Assembly (NCBI GenBank): GCA_016926625.1
Contig: JAFGOE010000019.1
Coordinates: 1 to 64,000 of the forward strand
Direction of reading: 5' to 3'
DNA: 64,000 nucleotides
DNA from: Candidatus Zhuqueibacterota bacterium
GTDB taxonomy: Bacteria; Zhuqueibacterota; Zhuqueibacteria; Thermofontimicrobiales; Thiofontviventaceae
Under the pieces are notes generated by a model that worked only from the letters and a program-made list of their open reading frames with translations, ran no database searches and had not been told where the DNA came from. Both the position numbers and the translations under genes were made by a program. Shown in pieces: positions 62,099-64,000 of this stretch; within the stretch, counting starts at the first letter, position 1, and every line of letters begins with the position of its first letter.

Positions 62099-63028
62099 AT
62101 GATTGACTGCTTCCACAATCGACCAGGCAACCAGTTCAGCTGCTACCGTCCCTAATGACAGTAGACTATTATTGTCCATTGCCACTGTATTGGTGGAGAC
62201 GGCGAAGACGATGTCCCCATCAAATGGTGTATGAGAGGGGGAAATGGCTCTGGCAATACCGTCATTCGCCATCTGTGCCACTTTGGTTGCTTCCTCTCGT
62301 CCCAGTCTAACGTTAGTCGCCACGACCCCAAGAGTCGTGTTTGTAAACGATGCGTAATGATCGAGGTGATTCGCAGTCATAAAATCTATCGGATCGAAGA
62401 ACGTCTCGGTTTGGTTATTGTATGCTCCGGCAATAGTCTCACCGGTACCCGGATTGATTATATTCCCCAACGCGTTTAATACGACCAGCACTGCGATGAT
62501 GGCGTCGCCTCCGAGATGGTATGAACATGAACCAATACCGCCTCGCATCGAATACTCGATACCGGCAAATTTGCCGACTGTCGCGCCGATTCCTGCTCCG
62601 ATGGCTCCCATCCGCTTATCGTTTGAACTGGCCGATACGGCTGCGTTGTAACCCATCACTTTGTCAGGCCGAACCGATGGATCGCCTGTATTGAGATCGT
62701 AGATGACGGCTGCCGGCAGAATGGGTACCCTGGCGATTCCTGTATCGTAACCGATGTTCATCTCTTCGAGGTATTGTACAACCCCGCTCGCTGCATCGAG
62801 CCCAAACGCACTTCCACCGGTCAGCAAAATGCCATCGATATTCTGTACCAGACGAGTGGGATAAAGCAATTCGATCTCCCTCGTACCTGGCGCAGATCCG
62901 CGTACATCGACGCCCGCCGTAAAACCATCATCCGGAAAAATCACCGTGCACCCGGTCAGCGCTCGTTGGTCATGGGAATGGCCCACGCGTATGCCCGGGA
63001 TATCACATATATGACCTGAAAATGTCAC
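62096..63028 (-). CDS. P1-family aminopeptidase (DmpA-like)
   Basis: 310 aa. The family order is visible: IPGIRVGHSHD at the N-terminus, VRGSAPGTRE, the oxyanion segment LTGGSAFGLDAASGV and, later, FTNTTLGVVATNVRLG, where DmpA-type precursors cut themselves to expose a Ser/Thr nucleophile. These N-terminal-nucleophile hydrolases release D- or L-amino acids from amides, esters or beta-peptides. No signal peptide. The start shares 4 nt with the end of the AAA ATPase gene upstream, implying coupled translation. Confidence 0.9.
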   Translation of the reverse strand: MTFSGHICDIPGIRVGHSHDQRALTGCTVIFPDDGFTAGVDVRGSAPGTREIELLYPTRLVQNIDGILLTGGSAFGLDAASGVVQYLEEMNIGYDTGIARVPILPAAVIYDLNTGDPSVRPDKVMGYNAAVSASSNDKRMGAIGAGIGATVGKFAGIEYSMRGGIGSCSYHLGGDAIIAVLVVLNALGNIINPGTGETIAGAYNNQTETFFDPIDFMTANHLDHYASFTNTTLGVVATNVRLGREEATKVAQMANDGIARAISPSHTPFDGDIVFAVSTNTVAMDNNSLLSLGTVAAELVAWSIVEAVNH

Positions 63029-64000
63029 TCGTCTTCTCCCATCGATTTGAACCGATTTAAAAAGCTTCCTTTACGACCAGGTACCTCTAACACAACACCG
63101 CTGTCACTAAAGAAAAACAGATCACCAATAACCAGGCCGATCGATTTTCTTAAAGGTCTCCAGTTTTGTCGATAAGCTTCATTGTCGACTCGTGTACCTT
63201 CGCGCGATTTGGTGACCAGTCGTACGCGCTGTGGGAATTCACGGTTAATTAAAAATGGAGAATGGGTGGTGTACATGATCTGATTCTTCTGTGCCAGATG
63301 TTCCACGACTCGAAGTAAGTCCTTTTGCCCTGCCGGATGAAGGTGAATCCCTGGTTCGTCGATTAAAAATATGTACTCGTGTACACGCGTGTTGTATGTC
63401 TGTGCCAGGAAATTTATGTAAAACGATAGATACCACCTGAAACCAAGGCTCCTGGTCTCCGGAGTATCGAATACTGTGGTATTATCGCTGACATCGATGT
63501 ATAAGACTTTTCCGTTCACATTTAATTTAATCTCGATTGTGGGCTCCTGAGACCAGACCCTCCTGATATTTTCGGTGATAATTCGTCCCGCCTCCACCGA
63601 CGCTCGGCGACCACGGGTGGAATCTTCGAAGATGATCTCATAATTATCAATTCCACCAATTTTAAGCAGATTACGCTCGGTTGTAAATCCAGCTTTTCCA
63701 TCCACAAGATTGAAATAATCGACCCTGTTTTTGAGTAATGGTATATTCTCGAAATATAAAATATTAGGCAGACAGGATAACAGTTTTACGATATCGATGT
63801 TTTCAACTTCCATATCGTCGATATAAACATTATAATCAACCGCATCCGGGCCTTGCCGTTTAATATAAAAGCTGTTGACGTTTTTGAAAACGTCAGATAC
63901 CATTAACAATTTCCGACGGTTTTCCTTTGATATTTTTGAGAATTCAAACGCGATTTCCGGACATTTTTTCTGATAATAATGCTCAGAATATTGGCAAGTC
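63025..64000 (-). CDS. AAA family ATPase (RecF/OLD-like), C-terminal part
   Basis: The frame is open to the right edge (at least 324 residues); the 5' end with the Walker A is outside. The C-terminal half shows Walker B EYIFLIDEPGIHLHP and the H-loop MYTTHSPFLI of SMC/RecF/OLD-type ATPases, with DLLRVVEHLAQ between. These proteins serve DNA repair or defence, often with a partner nuclease. No TOPRIM domain is seen in the part present. Linked by a 4-nt overlap to the P1 peptidase, a pairing I do not know as a standard system. Confidence 0.8.
   Translation of the reverse strand, partial: TCQYSEHYYQKKCPEIAFEFSKISKENRRKLLMVSDVFKNVNSFYIKRQGPDAVDYNVYIDDMEVENIDIVKLLSCLPNILYFENIPLLKNRVDYFNLVDGKAGFTTERNLLKIGGIDNYEIIFEDSTRGRRASVEAGRIITENIRRVWSQEPTIEIKLNVNGKVLYIDVSDNTTVFDTPETRSLGFRWYLSFYINFLAQTYNTRVHEYIFLIDEPGIHLHPAGQKDLLRVVEHLAQKNQIMYTTHSPFLINREFPQRVRLVTKSREGTRVDNEAYRQNWRPLRKSIGLVIGDLFFFSDSGVVLEVPGRKGSFLNRFKSMGEDE

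Noticed and set aside
1-64000. tRNA, rRNA, CRISPR, transposon, prophage and attachment-site signals
   Set aside because: I read the gaps for tRNA arms, repeated spacer units, transposase motifs and integrase genes and saw none. A tRNAscan or covariance search could still find a diverged RNA gene.

Overview
The window is bacterial chromosome, moderately AT-rich by eye, with dense genes and no rRNA, tRNA, CRISPR array, insertion sequence or phage segment that I could recognise. Three secreted proteins (614-2338, 15627-17537, 19027-20136) end in a C-terminal domain of the type IX secretion sorting type, with YPNPFN-like starts and a final Gly-Ile/Leu-Tyr beta motif. Together with the long acidic tail on ribosomal protein S16, this points to the Fibrobacterota-Chlorobiota-Bacteroidota (FCB) superphylum, probably an uncultured lineage near KSB1, Calditrichota or Marinimicrobia. 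The phylum is an inference. TGA is an ordinary stop in many genes here, so the standard bacterial code applies.

Layout. Positions 1-5500 hold a partial secreted beta-sandwich protein, a sorted secreted protein with a degenerate zinc-protease motif, and a six-PAS HD-GYP c-di-GMP phosphodiesterase. Positions 5516-11858 (mostly minus strand) hold a sugar kinase, a thioredoxin-TPR protein, a MATE exporter and a UbiB-family kinase. Positions 12094-20136 hold urocanase, a secreted C1 aminopeptidase, a GH44 endoglucanase, a two-helix small membrane protein, an isochorismatase-like hydrolase and another sorted protein. Positions 20227-33701 are a long housekeeping run: yceD-rpmF-plsX-fabH-(TPR)-fabD-fabG-acpP-fabF-rnc-acyl-CoA dehydrogenase, then ffh-rpsP-khpA-rimM-trmD-rplS, closed by a clear terminator. 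Positions 33792-44945 are mixed: cold-shock protein, aroQ-pheA, a UbiA/MenA prenyltransferase, a SpoT-like HD protein, a macrodomain protein, an NSS transporter with its tiny MetS-like partner, an M28 lipoprotein peptidase, an AI-2E family permease and a cyclic-nucleotide-binding protein. Positions 45046-56537 run envC-holB-ricT-metG-tatD-rsmA-mgtE-recO-glyS and end with a metallophosphoesterase-like lipoprotein. The right end has an MrfA-like helicase, a STAS protein, a rhomboid protease, a degenerate sigma-54-activator-like regulator, a P1 peptidase and a partial AAA ATPase.

Most notable observation. The lipoprotein gene at 55560-56537 has a strong ribosome binding site, a lipoprotein signal and one in-frame TGA at 55695-55697. 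This sits at the second Cys of the Cys-Gly-Cys motif that I recall for this metallophosphoesterase family. A GC-rich hairpin with a GGC loop starts 29 nt downstream. This is what a selenocysteine codon with a bacterial SECIS element looks like. I know of no description of this family as a selenoprotein family, but could not search. No sel genes lie in the window.

Regulatory pattern. Many genes have readable TTGACA-17-TATATT promoters. At four starts (614, 29832, 44945, 45046) the -10 box ends only 6-10 nt before the start codon and no Shine-Dalgarno is visible, suggesting leaderless or nearly leaderless mRNAs. Most other genes have a good AGGAGG-like site. Several intercistronic hairpins (rpmF leader, acpP-fabF, before rsmA) and one 98-nt structured, T-tailed segment (18091-18188) may be functional RNA.
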